64,000 nucleotides of DNA, from contig JAVBKX010000007.1 of assembly GCA_031553835.1 (NCBI GenBank), positions 62,001 to 126,000 of the forward strand, read 5' to 3'. Position numbers and translations under genes: made by a program. Numbering within the stretch: the first letter of the stretch is position 1; the number at the start of each line of letters is the position of its first letter. Positions 27,310 through 35,166 of the stretch are shown here, piece by piece. Source of the DNA: JAVBKX01 sp031553835 (lineage in GTDB: Bacteria; Bacteroidota; Bacteroidia; Bacteroidales; Azobacteroidaceae). The notes beneath the pieces are model-generated. The model did not search any database. It had not been told where the DNA came from and saw nothing but the letters and a program-made list of their open reading frames with translations.

Positions 27310-27655
27310 ATTTTTACTTTAAAATTCACAACAAAATTAATCTTTTCGCGAATATCTTGTTGTATTTTTATTTTTTTTGCTATTCAAACTTATTATCTCT
27401 ACAAACCAAATCAAAAACAAGCTGTTTTACAGGTTTTTTCTTTTAGTATTTTTTTTATCAATCCAAATTTTGCAACAAACTAATTGTCAATAATATAATT
27501 TTCAAAATAGAAAACTATACGTTAAAAATTAAAATAAGTAAAACACCATTTGGAGAATGAAATATTTTTTTGTAATATTGCAGCTTGATTCGAAAAGAAA
27601 AAAATTTTGGGATGATTTTCTAGTGTTGTTAATTTGAAAAAGAAGGGACATTGTT
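27310..27655. other. AT-rich gap between nitroreductase and ribonucleotide reductase
   Basis: 346 bases, strongly A/T-rich. It holds the nrd promoter at 27550-27580. I looked for a cobalamin riboswitch and for NrdR boxes because the downstream enzyme is B12-type, and saw neither. Nothing else supportable. Confidence 0.6.
27550..27580 (+). promoter_or_regulatory. Promoter of the class II ribonucleotide reductase
   Basis: TTTG (27550-27553), 19 bases, TAATATTG (27573-27580): close to the Bacteroidota consensus. Confidence 0.7.
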
Positions 27656-30193
27656 GTGAAAAAAACTATTTACACATTCGAAGAAGCGTATGATGCCTCA
27701 CTTGAATATTTCTCAGGAGATGAATTAGCCGCCAAAGTATTCGTCAATAAGTATGCATTGAAAGACGCGTATGGCAACATCTATGAAAAAACGCCGGCTG
27801 ATATGCATGACCGGTTGGCCAACGAAATAGCCCGGATAGAGGCAAAGTATAAAAATCCATTATCGAGGCAAGAGCTATTCGACCTTTTTGACCGCTTCAA
27901 ATACATCGTACCTCAAGGAAGTCCGATGACAGGGATCGGAAACGAATATCAAATTGCGTCACTCTCCAACTGTTTCGTTATCGGCATGGACGGACAAGCC
28001 GATTCGTATGGCGCAATCATCCGAATCGATGAAGAACAAGTCCAACTCATGAAACGTCGCGGCGGTGTGGGGCACGATCTGTCTCATATTCGCCCCAAAG
28101 GATCGCCGGTCAAAAACTCGGCGCTTACTTCCACCGGATTAGTTCCGTTTATGGAACGTTACTCCAACTCTACACGCGAAGTTGCTCAAGACGGACGGAG
28201 AGGAGCCCTCATGTTGAGTGTTTCTATCAAGCATCCGGATTCAGAGTCTTTCATTGATGCAAAAATGACCGAAGGTAAAGTTACCGGAGCCAATGTATCC
28301 GTCAAAATCGACGATGATTTTATGAAAGCCGCCATTGCAGGCGCTCCTTACTATCAACAATATCCGACCGATTCGGAAGATCCATGGCATGTAAAAGAAA
28401 CCGATGCTCAGGCTTTATGGAAAAAAATCGTACACAACGCCTGGAAATCGGCTGAGCCAGGAGTTTTATTCTGGGACACCATCATTCGCGAATCGATTCC
28501 CGATTGCTATGCCGACTTAGGCTTCCGTACTGTATCAACAAATCCTTGCGGAGAAATTCCGCTTTGTCCGTACGACAGTTGCCGGTTATTGGCCGTCAAC
28601 TTATATTCATACGTCAAAAATCCGTTTACGAAACAGGCGGAATTCGACTTTGAGTTGTTCAAACAACATGCTGGTTTAGCCCAACGTATCATGGATGATA
28701 TTATCGATTTGGAAATGGAAAAAATTGATAATATTCTCTCAAAAATTGATTCCGATCCTGAAATGGAAGAAGTAAAGCATTCGGAACGCTGGTTGTGGCA
28801 AAAAATCCGTCACAAAACCTTGCAAGGACGTCGTACGGGAGTCGGAATCACTGCCGAAGGTGATATGCTGGCCGCTTTGGGATTAATTTACGGAACCGAC
28901 AAAGCAACGGAATTTGCCGAATTAATTCAAAAAACATTAGCATTAGCAGCTTACCGTTCTTCCGTTGAATTGGCCAGGGAAAGAGGAGCTTTTGAAATAT
29001 ATGATGCAAAACGAGAAGAAAATAATCCATTTATCAATCGCCTGAAAGCAGAAGACGCCAGGCTATACAAAGACATGGTCAAGTATGGCCGTAGAAATAT
29101 TGCCTGCCTAACGATTGCTCCTACCGGAACCACGAGCCTGATGACACAAACCACGTCGGGTATAGAGCCTGTGTTTCTCCCCGTATATAAACGCAGGAGA
29201 AAAGTAAATCCGAATGACGCTTCCGTAAAAGTGGATTTTGTGGACGAAACCGGCGACAACTGGGAAGAATACATCGTGTTTCACCATAAGTTTGTAGCCT
29301 GGATGGAAGCCAATGGTTATCCTACAGCCAAACGTTACAGTACGGAAGAAGTGGACAACCTGATTGCCAAATCTCCTTATTTCAAAGCCACTTCGAATGA
29401 TGTTGACTGGTTACAAAAAGTCAAAATGCAGGGGCGCATTCAAAAATGGGTCGATCACTCGATCAGCGTAACCATCAACCTGCCGGCGGATGTCGATGAA
29501 GAACTGGTAAATCGATTATACATAGAAGCATGGAAAGCCGGATGCAAAGGATGCACCGTTTACCGCGACGGATCACGAAGCGGCGTTTTATTATCCGCAG
29601 AAGAAAAGAAAAAGAAAGATTGCAATTGCATTGAAGCGCCGGTCATCGTCGATAAAAGACCTCGCGAATTAGAAGCCGACATTGTAAAATTTCAAAACAA
29701 CAAGGATAAATGGATTGCATTTGTGGGTCTTAACAACGGCCGGCCTTATGAAATTTTCACGGGGATCAATGATGAAGAAGAAGGCATTTTCCTTCCTAAA
29801 AACATCACGCACGGGGCTATTCTCAAAAATACAGACGAACACGGCAATAAACGATACGACTTCCAATATACCAATAAAAGAGGATATAAAACCACAATTG
29901 AAGGATTGTCGGATAAATTCAATCCTGAATATTGGAATTATGCAAAATTAATTTCCGGCGTACTACGTTATGGCATGCCAATTGAGCAGGTTATCAAATT
30001 AGTTCAGGGATTGGAGCTCAACAATGAGTCGATCAATACCTGGAAAAACGGAGTGGAGCGTGCGCTTAAAAAGTACATTGCTGATGGAGTGGAAGTGAAA
30101 GGCCAACGTTGCCCCAATTGCAACGGGGAAACATTGGTCTATCAGGAGGGATGTTTAAGGTGTACTTCGTGCGGGAACTCCAGATGTGGCTAA
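27656..30193 (+). CDS. nrdJ: Adenosylcobalamin-dependent ribonucleotide reductase (class II)
   Basis: Makes deoxyribonucleotides using B12, so it works with or without oxygen. 845 residues with GTG start (MKKTIYTFEEAYD). Seen: SLSNCFVIGMDG with an active-site Cys, RRGGVGHDLSHIRPKGS, the radical-site motif STNPCGEIPLC, APTGTTSLMTQTTSGIEP, and a C-terminal Cys-rich tail (CPNCNGETLVYQEGCLRC followed by TSCGNSRCG), which combines a zinc-ribbon-like part with shuttle thiols. No partner subunit adjacent, as expected for class II. Convergent with the DUF853 gene, 16 bases between stops. Confidence 0.93.
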   Translation: MKKTIYTFEEAYDASLEYFSGDELAAKVFVNKYALKDAYGNIYEKTPADMHDRLANEIARIEAKYKNPLSRQELFDLFDRFKYIVPQGSPMTGIGNEYQIASLSNCFVIGMDGQADSYGAIIRIDEEQVQLMKRRGGVGHDLSHIRPKGSPVKNSALTSTGLVPFMERYSNSTREVAQDGRRGALMLSVSIKHPDSESFIDAKMTEGKVTGANVSVKIDDDFMKAAIAGAPYYQQYPTDSEDPWHVKETDAQALWKKIVHNAWKSAEPGVLFWDTIIRESIPDCYADLGFRTVSTNPCGEIPLCPYDSCRLLAVNLYSYVKNPFTKQAEFDFELFKQHAGLAQRIMDDIIDLEMEKIDNILSKIDSDPEMEEVKHSERWLWQKIRHKTLQGRRTGVGITAEGDMLAALGLIYGTDKATEFAELIQKTLALAAYRSSVELARERGAFEIYDAKREENNPFINRLKAEDARLYKDMVKYGRRNIACLTIAPTGTTSLMTQTTSGIEPVFLPVYKRRRKVNPNDASVKVDFVDETGDNWEEYIVFHHKFVAWMEANGYPTAKRYSTEEVDNLIAKSPYFKATSNDVDWLQKVKMQGRIQKWVDHSISVTINLPADVDEELVNRLYIEAWKAGCKGCTVYRDGSRSGVLLSAEEKKKKDCNCIEAPVIVDKRPRELEADIVKFQNNKDKWIAFVGLNNGRPYEIFTGINDEEEGIFLPKNITHGAILKNTDEHGNKRYDFQYTNKRGYKTTIEGLSDKFNPEYWNYAKLISGVLRYGMPIEQVIKLVQGLELNNESINTWKNGVERALKKYIADGVEVKGQRCPNCNGETLVYQEGCLRCTSCGNSRCG

Positions 30194-30209
30194 AGAACAG
30201 AGCAATCTG

Positions 30210-31736
30210 TTACCTTTTCGCTAGGCCCAACACACCTAACAGAGAGCGGACAAGCGTATTGGATGCAGTCCGGGCCAATTGCTTAGCAACCGGGCTGCTC
30301 AATACCTGTTCGAGTGTTGATTTCTCCTGCTTTGGCCGGCCAACCGGTCTTGCAGGAGAAGCGGCCTTGGTCTTTTGAACCGCCTGCGCCTGTATTTTCT
30401 CCGATAATATTTCAAAAGCGCTTTGAGCATCATACGATTGGAAATATTTTGAAACCAGCCTGCTCTTTGACACCAACATATCAATTTCCGTTTTCGACAA
30501 AATATCCATCCTGGACCGAGGTGAAGCCAACATTGTATAAGCCAATGCCGTAGGTATTCCTTTTTCATTCAGCAAAGTAACCATAGCCTCTCCCATCCCC
30601 ATTTGCGTCAGCAATTCATCTGTTTTATAAAATGCCGAATCCGGAAAGTTTTCAGCCATACTTTTAATATCTTTCCTGTCTTTTGCAGTAAAAGCACGTA
30701 AAGCATGCTGGATTTTGCATCCTAATTGTCCAAGAACAGCAGCCGGCACATCAGTCGGATTTTGTGTACAGAAAAATATTCCTACGCCTTTAGAACGAAT
30801 TAATTTAATAATCGTTTCTATTTGCTGTAAAAGCACTTTGCTTGCTTCCTGGAAGATTAAATGCGCTTCATCGATAAACATCACCAATTTAGGTTGATCG
30901 AGATCGCCTGCTTCCGGAAAAGTCGCATATACTTCTGCCAATAATTGCAGCAAGAATGTAGAAAACATTTTCGGACGGTCCTGCATATCGGTTACCCGGA
31001 TAATGTTGATATATCCCCTACCCCGGTCATCGATACGCATTAAATCCTGTACATCGAATGAAGGTTCTCCAAAAAATGCATCGCCGCCTTGTTGCTGCAA
31101 ACCGATAATTTTTCGCATGATGATACCTGTGGAAGTAGTTGAAACAGTTCCGTATTCCTTCACAAGCTCTTCCTTTCCTTCATTGGTAATGTATTGCAAC
31201 ACTTTCAAAAAATCTTTCAAGTCAACCAATGGCAATTGACGATCATCGCAATATTTGAAAATCATTGAAACTAAGTCTTCCTGTGTATCATTCAGCTCCA
31301 ATATCTTGGAAAATAAAACAGGCCCGAATTCAGTAACAGTAGCACGCAGCCTGACTCCTTTTTCCTGGCTTATAGTCATCAATTCTACAGGAAAAGCAGA
31401 CGGAGCGTAATCCAATTGCATTTTTTCATACCGCTCTTTGATAATTTTATTCTCAACGCCTTCTGCCGCCAAACCACTCAGATCGCCTTTGATATCAAGC
31501 ATGACGACCGGAACACTGACATCGCTGAGAGCTTCGGCAATAACCTGCAACGTTTTCGTCTTACCAGTACCCGTTGCTCCGGCTATCAAACCATGCCGGT
31601 TCAATGTTTTCAACGGAACCCGGATATACGATCCGGAAATCACTTCGTCGCCCAACTTGGGAGCGCCCAAAATAAATGACTGACCTTTAAAGGTATAATC
31701 TCTATTGATAATGGTTTTAAATTGACTGGTTTCCAT
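30210..31736 (-). CDS. HerA-like ATPase, DUF853 family
   Basis: Predicted DNA-translocating or remodelling NTPase of the FtsK-HerA superfamily. 508 residues. Walker A in HGLIAGATGTGKTKTLQVI, the following VMLDIKGDLSGLA, Walker B KLVMFIDEAHLIF, and FFCTQNPTDVPAAVLGQLGCKIQHAL typical of this family; long low-complexity C-terminus before a terminal LLGVLGLAKR. Intact. Chromosomal family in many bacteria with no settled function. Divergent from gpmA. Confidence 0.85.
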   Translation of the reverse strand: METSQFKTIINRDYTFKGQSFILGAPKLGDEVISGSYIRVPLKTLNRHGLIAGATGTGKTKTLQVIAEALSDVSVPVVMLDIKGDLSGLAAEGVENKIIKERYEKMQLDYAPSAFPVELMTISQEKGVRLRATVTEFGPVLFSKILELNDTQEDLVSMIFKYCDDRQLPLVDLKDFLKVLQYITNEGKEELVKEYGTVSTTSTGIIMRKIIGLQQQGGDAFFGEPSFDVQDLMRIDDRGRGYINIIRVTDMQDRPKMFSTFLLQLLAEVYATFPEAGDLDQPKLVMFIDEAHLIFQEASKVLLQQIETIIKLIRSKGVGIFFCTQNPTDVPAAVLGQLGCKIQHALRAFTAKDRKDIKSMAENFPDSAFYKTDELLTQMGMGEAMVTLLNEKGIPTALAYTMLASPRSRMDILSKTEIDMLVSKSRLVSKYFQSYDAQSAFEILSEKIQAQAVQKTKAASPARPVGRPKQEKSTLEQVLSSPVAKQLARTASNTLVRSLLGVLGLAKR

Positions 31737-31788
31737 AATTATTATAAGTTACGAATGGCAAAGTTAACAGAATCCCGTGATTTTTCAC

Positions 31789-31796
31789 TACCTTTG
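31789..31796 (+). promoter_or_regulatory. Promoter -7 box for gpmA
   Basis: TACCTTTG, 48 bases ahead of the gpmA ATG. No clear -33 TTTG. Confidence 0.5.
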
Positions 31797-31844
31797 CGCA
31801 ACAAAAATGCACCTGTTAATTCGTTTAATTTTAACATAATAAAG

Positions 31845-32588
31845 ATGAAAAAAGTAGTATTACTCCGCCACGGAGAAAGTGTGTGGAACAAAGAAAACCG
31901 GTTTACCGGATGGACAGATGTAGATTTGTCGGAAGTTGGTGTACAAGAAGCCAAAGAAGCCGGTAAAATATTGAAAGAAAACGGATTTATTTTCGAAAAA
32001 GCATTTACCTCTTACCTGAAAAGAGCTGTAAAAACATTAAACCAAGTATTGGATGTAATGGATTTGGACTGGATTCCGGTCGAAAAATCCTGGAGATTGA
32101 ATGAAAAACATTATGGCATGTTGCAAGGATTGAATAAAGCCGAAACAGCAGCCAAATATGGCGACGAGCAAGTATTGATCTGGAGAAGAAGCTATGACAT
32201 CGCTCCCACCCCGCTGGAAATGAATGACCCGAGAAGTCCTCGCCAGGATATTCGCTACAATGAATTGAGCGACGCTCAGATTCCTTTGACAGAGTCTCTT
32301 TTAGATACAGTAGAAAGAATTGTTCCTTATTGGAAAGATGTTATCGCTGCTTCATTGAAAGATCACGATCAAGTAATTGTGGCTGCTCACGGAAACAGTT
32401 TGCGCGGTATTATCAAATATTTGAAAAATATATCCAATGAAGAAATCATCAAATTGAACTTGCCGACAGCCGTTCCTTATGTATTTGAATTTGATGATAA
32501 TATGAATTTGGTGAAAGATTATTTCCTTGGAGATCCTGAAGAAATTGCAAAGAAAATGAATGCAGTGGCTAATCAGGGAAAGAAATAA
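31845..32588 (+). CDS. gpmA: 2,3-bisphosphoglycerate-dependent phosphoglycerate mutase
   Basis: Interconverts 3- and 2-phosphoglycerate in glycolysis. 247 residues from ATG 31845 (MKKVVLLRHGESVWNKENRF); an upstream in-frame start would begin before the promoter and is rejected. Motifs: LLRHGES with the phosphorylated His, RFTGWTDVDLS, EKHYGMLQGLNK, and AAHGNSLRG with the second His. Full length; terminator 27 bases behind. Confidence 0.97.
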   Translation: MKKVVLLRHGESVWNKENRFTGWTDVDLSEVGVQEAKEAGKILKENGFIFEKAFTSYLKRAVKTLNQVLDVMDLDWIPVEKSWRLNEKHYGMLQGLNKAETAAKYGDEQVLIWRRSYDIAPTPLEMNDPRSPRQDIRYNELSDAQIPLTESLLDTVERIVPYWKDVIAASLKDHDQVIVAAHGNSLRGIIKYLKNISNEEIIKLNLPTAVPYVFEFDDNMNLVKDYFLGDPEEIAKKMNAVANQGKK

Positions 32589-32614
32589 AATGAGAGTTAA
32601 AGATTAAATGCGAA

Positions 32615-32650
32615 GGGGGAAAGCAAGATTTGCTTTTCCCCTTGTTTTTT
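32615..32650 (+). terminator. Terminator of gpmA
   Basis: GGGGAAAGCA (32616-32625) pairs with TGCTTTTCCCC (32631-32641), followed by a T run. Confidence 0.9.
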
Positions 32651-32677
32651 GTACTAATTGAATATAGTTTCGATTTA

Positions 32678-32926
32678 ATCTGAACCGGCATTGGTGGTAA
32701 CTCAAGTAGCCCAAAACGATAAAGATAGCACACGTAAGCAGTCCCTGAATTTGGAGCAATGGGAGTTCCTGATGCTTCCAACATCAGAAGTAAACTGCCA
32801 TTTCCCGGGTTACAAAACCATTGCGTTAGGGGTCTATGGAAACTGACAGACAGTGTTGGTTACAAAAAGCTCCGGGAAACCATTTTGCAAAAGGCGGTCA
32901 TCCATTTCATACAGGAAAAAAAGTGA
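32678..32926 (+). pseudogene. Possible decayed gene, unrecognised
   Basis: One frame reads like protein for about 55 codons (..ALVVTQVAQNDKDSTRK.. to ..KTIALGVYGN) and then stops; the adjacent frame continues with ..TDSVGYKKLRETILQKAVI.. and stops at 32924. The frame switch near 32840 and the lack of a start suggest a relic. I do not recognise the family, and chance cannot be excluded. Confidence 0.3.
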
Positions 32927-32975
32927 AGAAGTTGAAGTAGTGTTAGGGGTTGAGTTTTATTATTGTTGACAGGGC

Positions 32976-33004
32976 GGGTGAAAAATATTCGCCCTTGTTT
33001 TACC
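32976..33004 (+). terminator. Terminator-like hairpin
   Basis: GGGTGAA (32976-32982) with TTCGCCC (32988-32994), then TTGTTTT. It would fit the end of the decayed gene before it. Confidence 0.6.
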
Positions 33005-33289
33005 TCGGACGGCGTAAGTGTTGTTATGTTAAATATTTTAACATAGTGTAATCGTGTTTACACACTCTAACAGTACCTTTTTGCCATTTATGAATATTTA
33101 ACGAAGAAAACAAGAAAATATTTGGGACCCATCAAAATTGGGATAGAGATAATTCTGGATCAGCGGATTTTCCCGTTGATCCAAGAGTTCTTCGTGTTCA
33201 GATTAAGTAAATTGTATGCATAATATTATAATCCCTCAACTTTCTACGGTGATCCGCTTTGCCAGTAATATGCCAGTAGAAAAAGAAAA

Positions 33290-33331
33290 ATGACTTATAA
33301 AAACTTGACAATCAAGCAAATATAAGTCATT
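33290..33331 (-). terminator. Displaced tRNA terminator at the left island end
   Basis: AATGACTTATA (33290-33300) and TATAAGTCATT (33321-33331) form a perfect 11-bp stem, with an inner CTTG/CAAG pair. On the minus strand it is followed by a T-rich run and directly follows a tRNA-Leu-like 3' end. It mirrors the terminator after the intact tRNA-Leu at 44285-44327. Confidence 0.65.
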
Positions 33332-33335
33332 CTGC

Positions 33336-33352
33336 GTACCCAGAACCGAAAC
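33336..33352. other. Probable left attachment site (tRNA-Leu 3' end remnant)
   Basis: GTACCCAGAACCGAAAC here resembles GTACCCAGAGCCGGGAT at the 3' end of the intact tRNA-Leu (44332-44348), 13 of 17 bases, with the first nine identical. Position next to a terminator hairpin and orientation fit the displaced 3' end left by integration into the tRNA gene. The mismatches mean it has decayed or that the core is only the first nine bases. Confidence 0.5.
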
Positions 33353-33471
33353 TGTACCCTGCAAAATCATGCAATTTTATGCACTCCAAAAAATTGAACA
33401 ATAAACTAATTATCAATATATTACAATCAATTGAAAATTTTTGAATTTCGTCCATTTTCATGACCTTTTTT

Positions 33472-33500
33472 AAAATGCGGACAAAATGCGGACAAAAAAT
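33472..33500. repeat. 29-bp direct repeat, left copy (integrase arm-site candidate)
   Basis: Two tandem AAAATGCGGAC units plus AAAAAAT. An identical 29-bp copy is at 44238-44266, just inside the other island end. It abuts the -33 box of the integrase promoter. Confidence 0.85.
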
Positions 33501-33532
33501 TTTGTCGGAATAAGTTAATTATCATACCTTTG
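33501..33532 (+). promoter_or_regulatory. Integrase promoter
   Basis: TTTG (33501-33504), exactly 20 bases, TACCTTTG (33525-33532): consensus. The -33 box touches the 29-bp repeat, so a protein bound there would affect transcription. Confidence 0.8.
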
Positions 33533-33552
33533 TAGAGGATAAAATTAAACCT

Positions 33553-34959
33553 ATGTCAAAATTCAGCTATAATATCTCATCTTTGACCGACCAAAACGGT
33601 GAATCTCAGATAATGATTCGTGTATATGTATCACGGGAATTACGTTACCGTGTTAAGTCGGGTATTCGCGTTGATAACAAACGCTGGGGAAAGAAAAATG
33701 AAATCAATATTCCGTTGGTTGACTGTCCGGAACGTGAGGAACTCTTAGAAAAAAGAGCCAGACTAAAAGCGCTTACCGAATATTTGGAGAATGAAATTCT
33801 CAATATGACCAACCGGGAATTGATAACAAGGGAATGGGTTGAAAAACGGGTAGACTTGTTTCATAAACCCGTCCGTAAGAAGAGAGAGAAAGAAACGGCT
33901 CCGCCTGAAACATTCTTCACCATATTTGACGAGTATTTGAATACGCACAAATTATCGGACGTTAGGCGTAAGAATTTACGTGTACTTTACCGGACACTTC
34001 AACGATACGAACTTTACAAGCGGGTGACGGGTAGCCGTAAATTTGAATTGACATACGATTATCTTATTCCTGATACGTTAACAGATATAGAGGAATTTTT
34101 GTCAAATGAACCTACCATGTTCAAAAAATATCCTGAAATCTATGAAGCTATTCCATATGCGACAAGGCAGAGTGTCAAAACTCCAAAACGAAAACCTAAA
34201 GCCAACCCGGAACCCGGCAAACGAACCCTTGCCGAACCGAGCGAACGAGGACTGAATACGATTTGCGACCTGATGACAAAATTCCGGACAGTGGTTATCT
34301 GGGCCTTTGACAGTGGTTATGCCAAAAATAATCCATTCAAACGTTATTCGGTTGGTGAGTGTGTTTACGGTACTCCGTTTTACATCACGAATGAGGAACG
34401 TAAGCGACTATACGAAGCTGACCTTTCCCACAACAAACAACTGGAAACACAACGGGATATTTTTGTTTTTCAATGTCTTATTGGTTGCCGGGTAAGTGAT
34501 TTGTATAAAATGACTTATAGGAACATTATTGATGGTGCGATTGAATATATACCCCGAAAAACAAAAGAAGACAGGCCGATTACGGTACGTATACCACTAA
34601 ATAAAACGGCAAAAGAAATCATTCAACGATATCAGGATAATGAGCGGGAATTGTTATTTCCTTTGATAGTGGAGCAGAAATACAACCAATATATTAAACA
34701 GGCATTAAAAGAAGCGAAAATTACCCGCATGGTTACGACTATCGACCAGAAAACACGCCTTGAAGTTCAAAAACCGATATGGGAAGTTGCATCTTCTCAC
34801 ATGGCACGTCGTAGTTTTATCGGTAATATCTATAAACAGGTGAAAGACCCTAATCTGGTCGGAGCATTAAGTGGTCATAAGGAAGGTAGCAGAGCATTTG
34901 CCCGGTATAGAACCATTGATGATGATATGAAGAAAGAGTTGATTGATTTACTCGGATAA
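33553..34959 (+). CDS. Tyrosine recombinase / integrase
   Basis: Site-specific recombinase that would insert and excise the island. 468 residues: an N-terminal arm-binding domain (MSKFSYNISSLTDQNGESQ, VRV strand pattern), a SAM-like core-binding domain (FTIFDEYLNTHKLSDVRRKNL), and a catalytic domain with Arg313 (LIGCRVSDL), His416-x-x-Arg419 (SHMARRSF), His442 (LSGHKEG) and nucleophile Tyr452 (RYRTID). All catalytic residues are present, so it may be active. Its stop codon forms the first bases of operator copy 1 of the downstream array. Confidence 0.93.
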   Translation: MSKFSYNISSLTDQNGESQIMIRVYVSRELRYRVKSGIRVDNKRWGKKNEINIPLVDCPEREELLEKRARLKALTEYLENEILNMTNRELITREWVEKRVDLFHKPVRKKREKETAPPETFFTIFDEYLNTHKLSDVRRKNLRVLYRTLQRYELYKRVTGSRKFELTYDYLIPDTLTDIEEFLSNEPTMFKKYPEIYEAIPYATRQSVKTPKRKPKANPEPGKRTLAEPSERGLNTICDLMTKFRTVVIWAFDSGYAKNNPFKRYSVGECVYGTPFYITNEERKRLYEADLSHNKQLETQRDIFVFQCLIGCRVSDLYKMTYRNIIDGAIEYIPRKTKEDRPITVRIPLNKTAKEIIQRYQDNERELLFPLIVEQKYNQYIKQALKEAKITRMVTTIDQKTRLEVQKPIWEVASSHMARRSFIGNIYKQVKDPNLVGALSGHKEGSRAFARYRTIDDDMKKELIDLLG

Positions 34960-35164
34960 TCGACGTTTTTTTGCATTTCTACTAAATTAATCGATGAAAT
35001 TTTGCAACAACAAGCGATGTGCATTAGATAATCGACGTTTTTTGACTTTGAAAAGGAAATGGTAAAAGGGATTTTAATCGACGTTTTTTTGCAATAATAG
35101 CATTTTAGTCGATATTTTTTTGCACCTTTGATGTAATTTAGATTTTTAATCGACGTTTTTTGCA
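34957..35164 (+). repeat. Six-copy operator-like repeat array before the Fic gene
   Basis: Six 18-19-bp copies of TAATCGACGTTTTTTTGCA at 34957, 34988 (degenerate), 35029 (18 bp), 35075, 35106 (degenerate) and 35147 (18 bp). Start-to-start steps are 31, 41, 46, 31, 41, so the array is two copies of a three-site module 118 bp apart; the spacers are also related (GATGTGCATTAGA and GATGTAATTTAGA). The last copy ends 2 bases before the Fic ATG, and a CACCTTTG promoter-like box lies at 35123-35130. It looks like a binding-site array, probably for the winged helix of the protein it precedes. Confidence 0.85.
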
Positions 35165-35166
35165 TT

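Larger units (their letters stand above)
32589..33335. other. Gene-poor stretch before the island
   Basis: Holds two terminators (32615-32650 and 32976-33004), a probable decayed reading frame (32678-32926), a palindrome TATGTTAAAATATTTTAACATA-like at 33023-33046, a hairpin GGATCAGCGG/CCGTTGATCC (about 33158-33182), and the displaced tRNA terminator hairpin (33290-33331). No intact gene recognised. Confidence 0.6.

Noticed and set aside
27310..27655. Cobalamin riboswitch or NrdR boxes before the B12-type ribonucleotide reductase
   Set aside because: No B12-box-like or NrdR-like sequence was visible; the gap is simple AT-rich DNA with a promoter.
32569..32784. 71-codon minus-strand frame behind gpmA
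   Set aside because: It runs into the gpmA end and through its terminator stem; not convincing as a gene, although part looks protein-like.
33332..33360. Second full tRNA-Leu gene at the left island end
   Set aside because: Only the last 13 or so bases of a tRNA-like 3' end and a terminator are present; no anticodon or D arm.
34957..35164. CRISPR array
   Set aside because: Repeats are only 18-19 bp, spacers are 12-28 bp and related to each other, and there are no cas genes.
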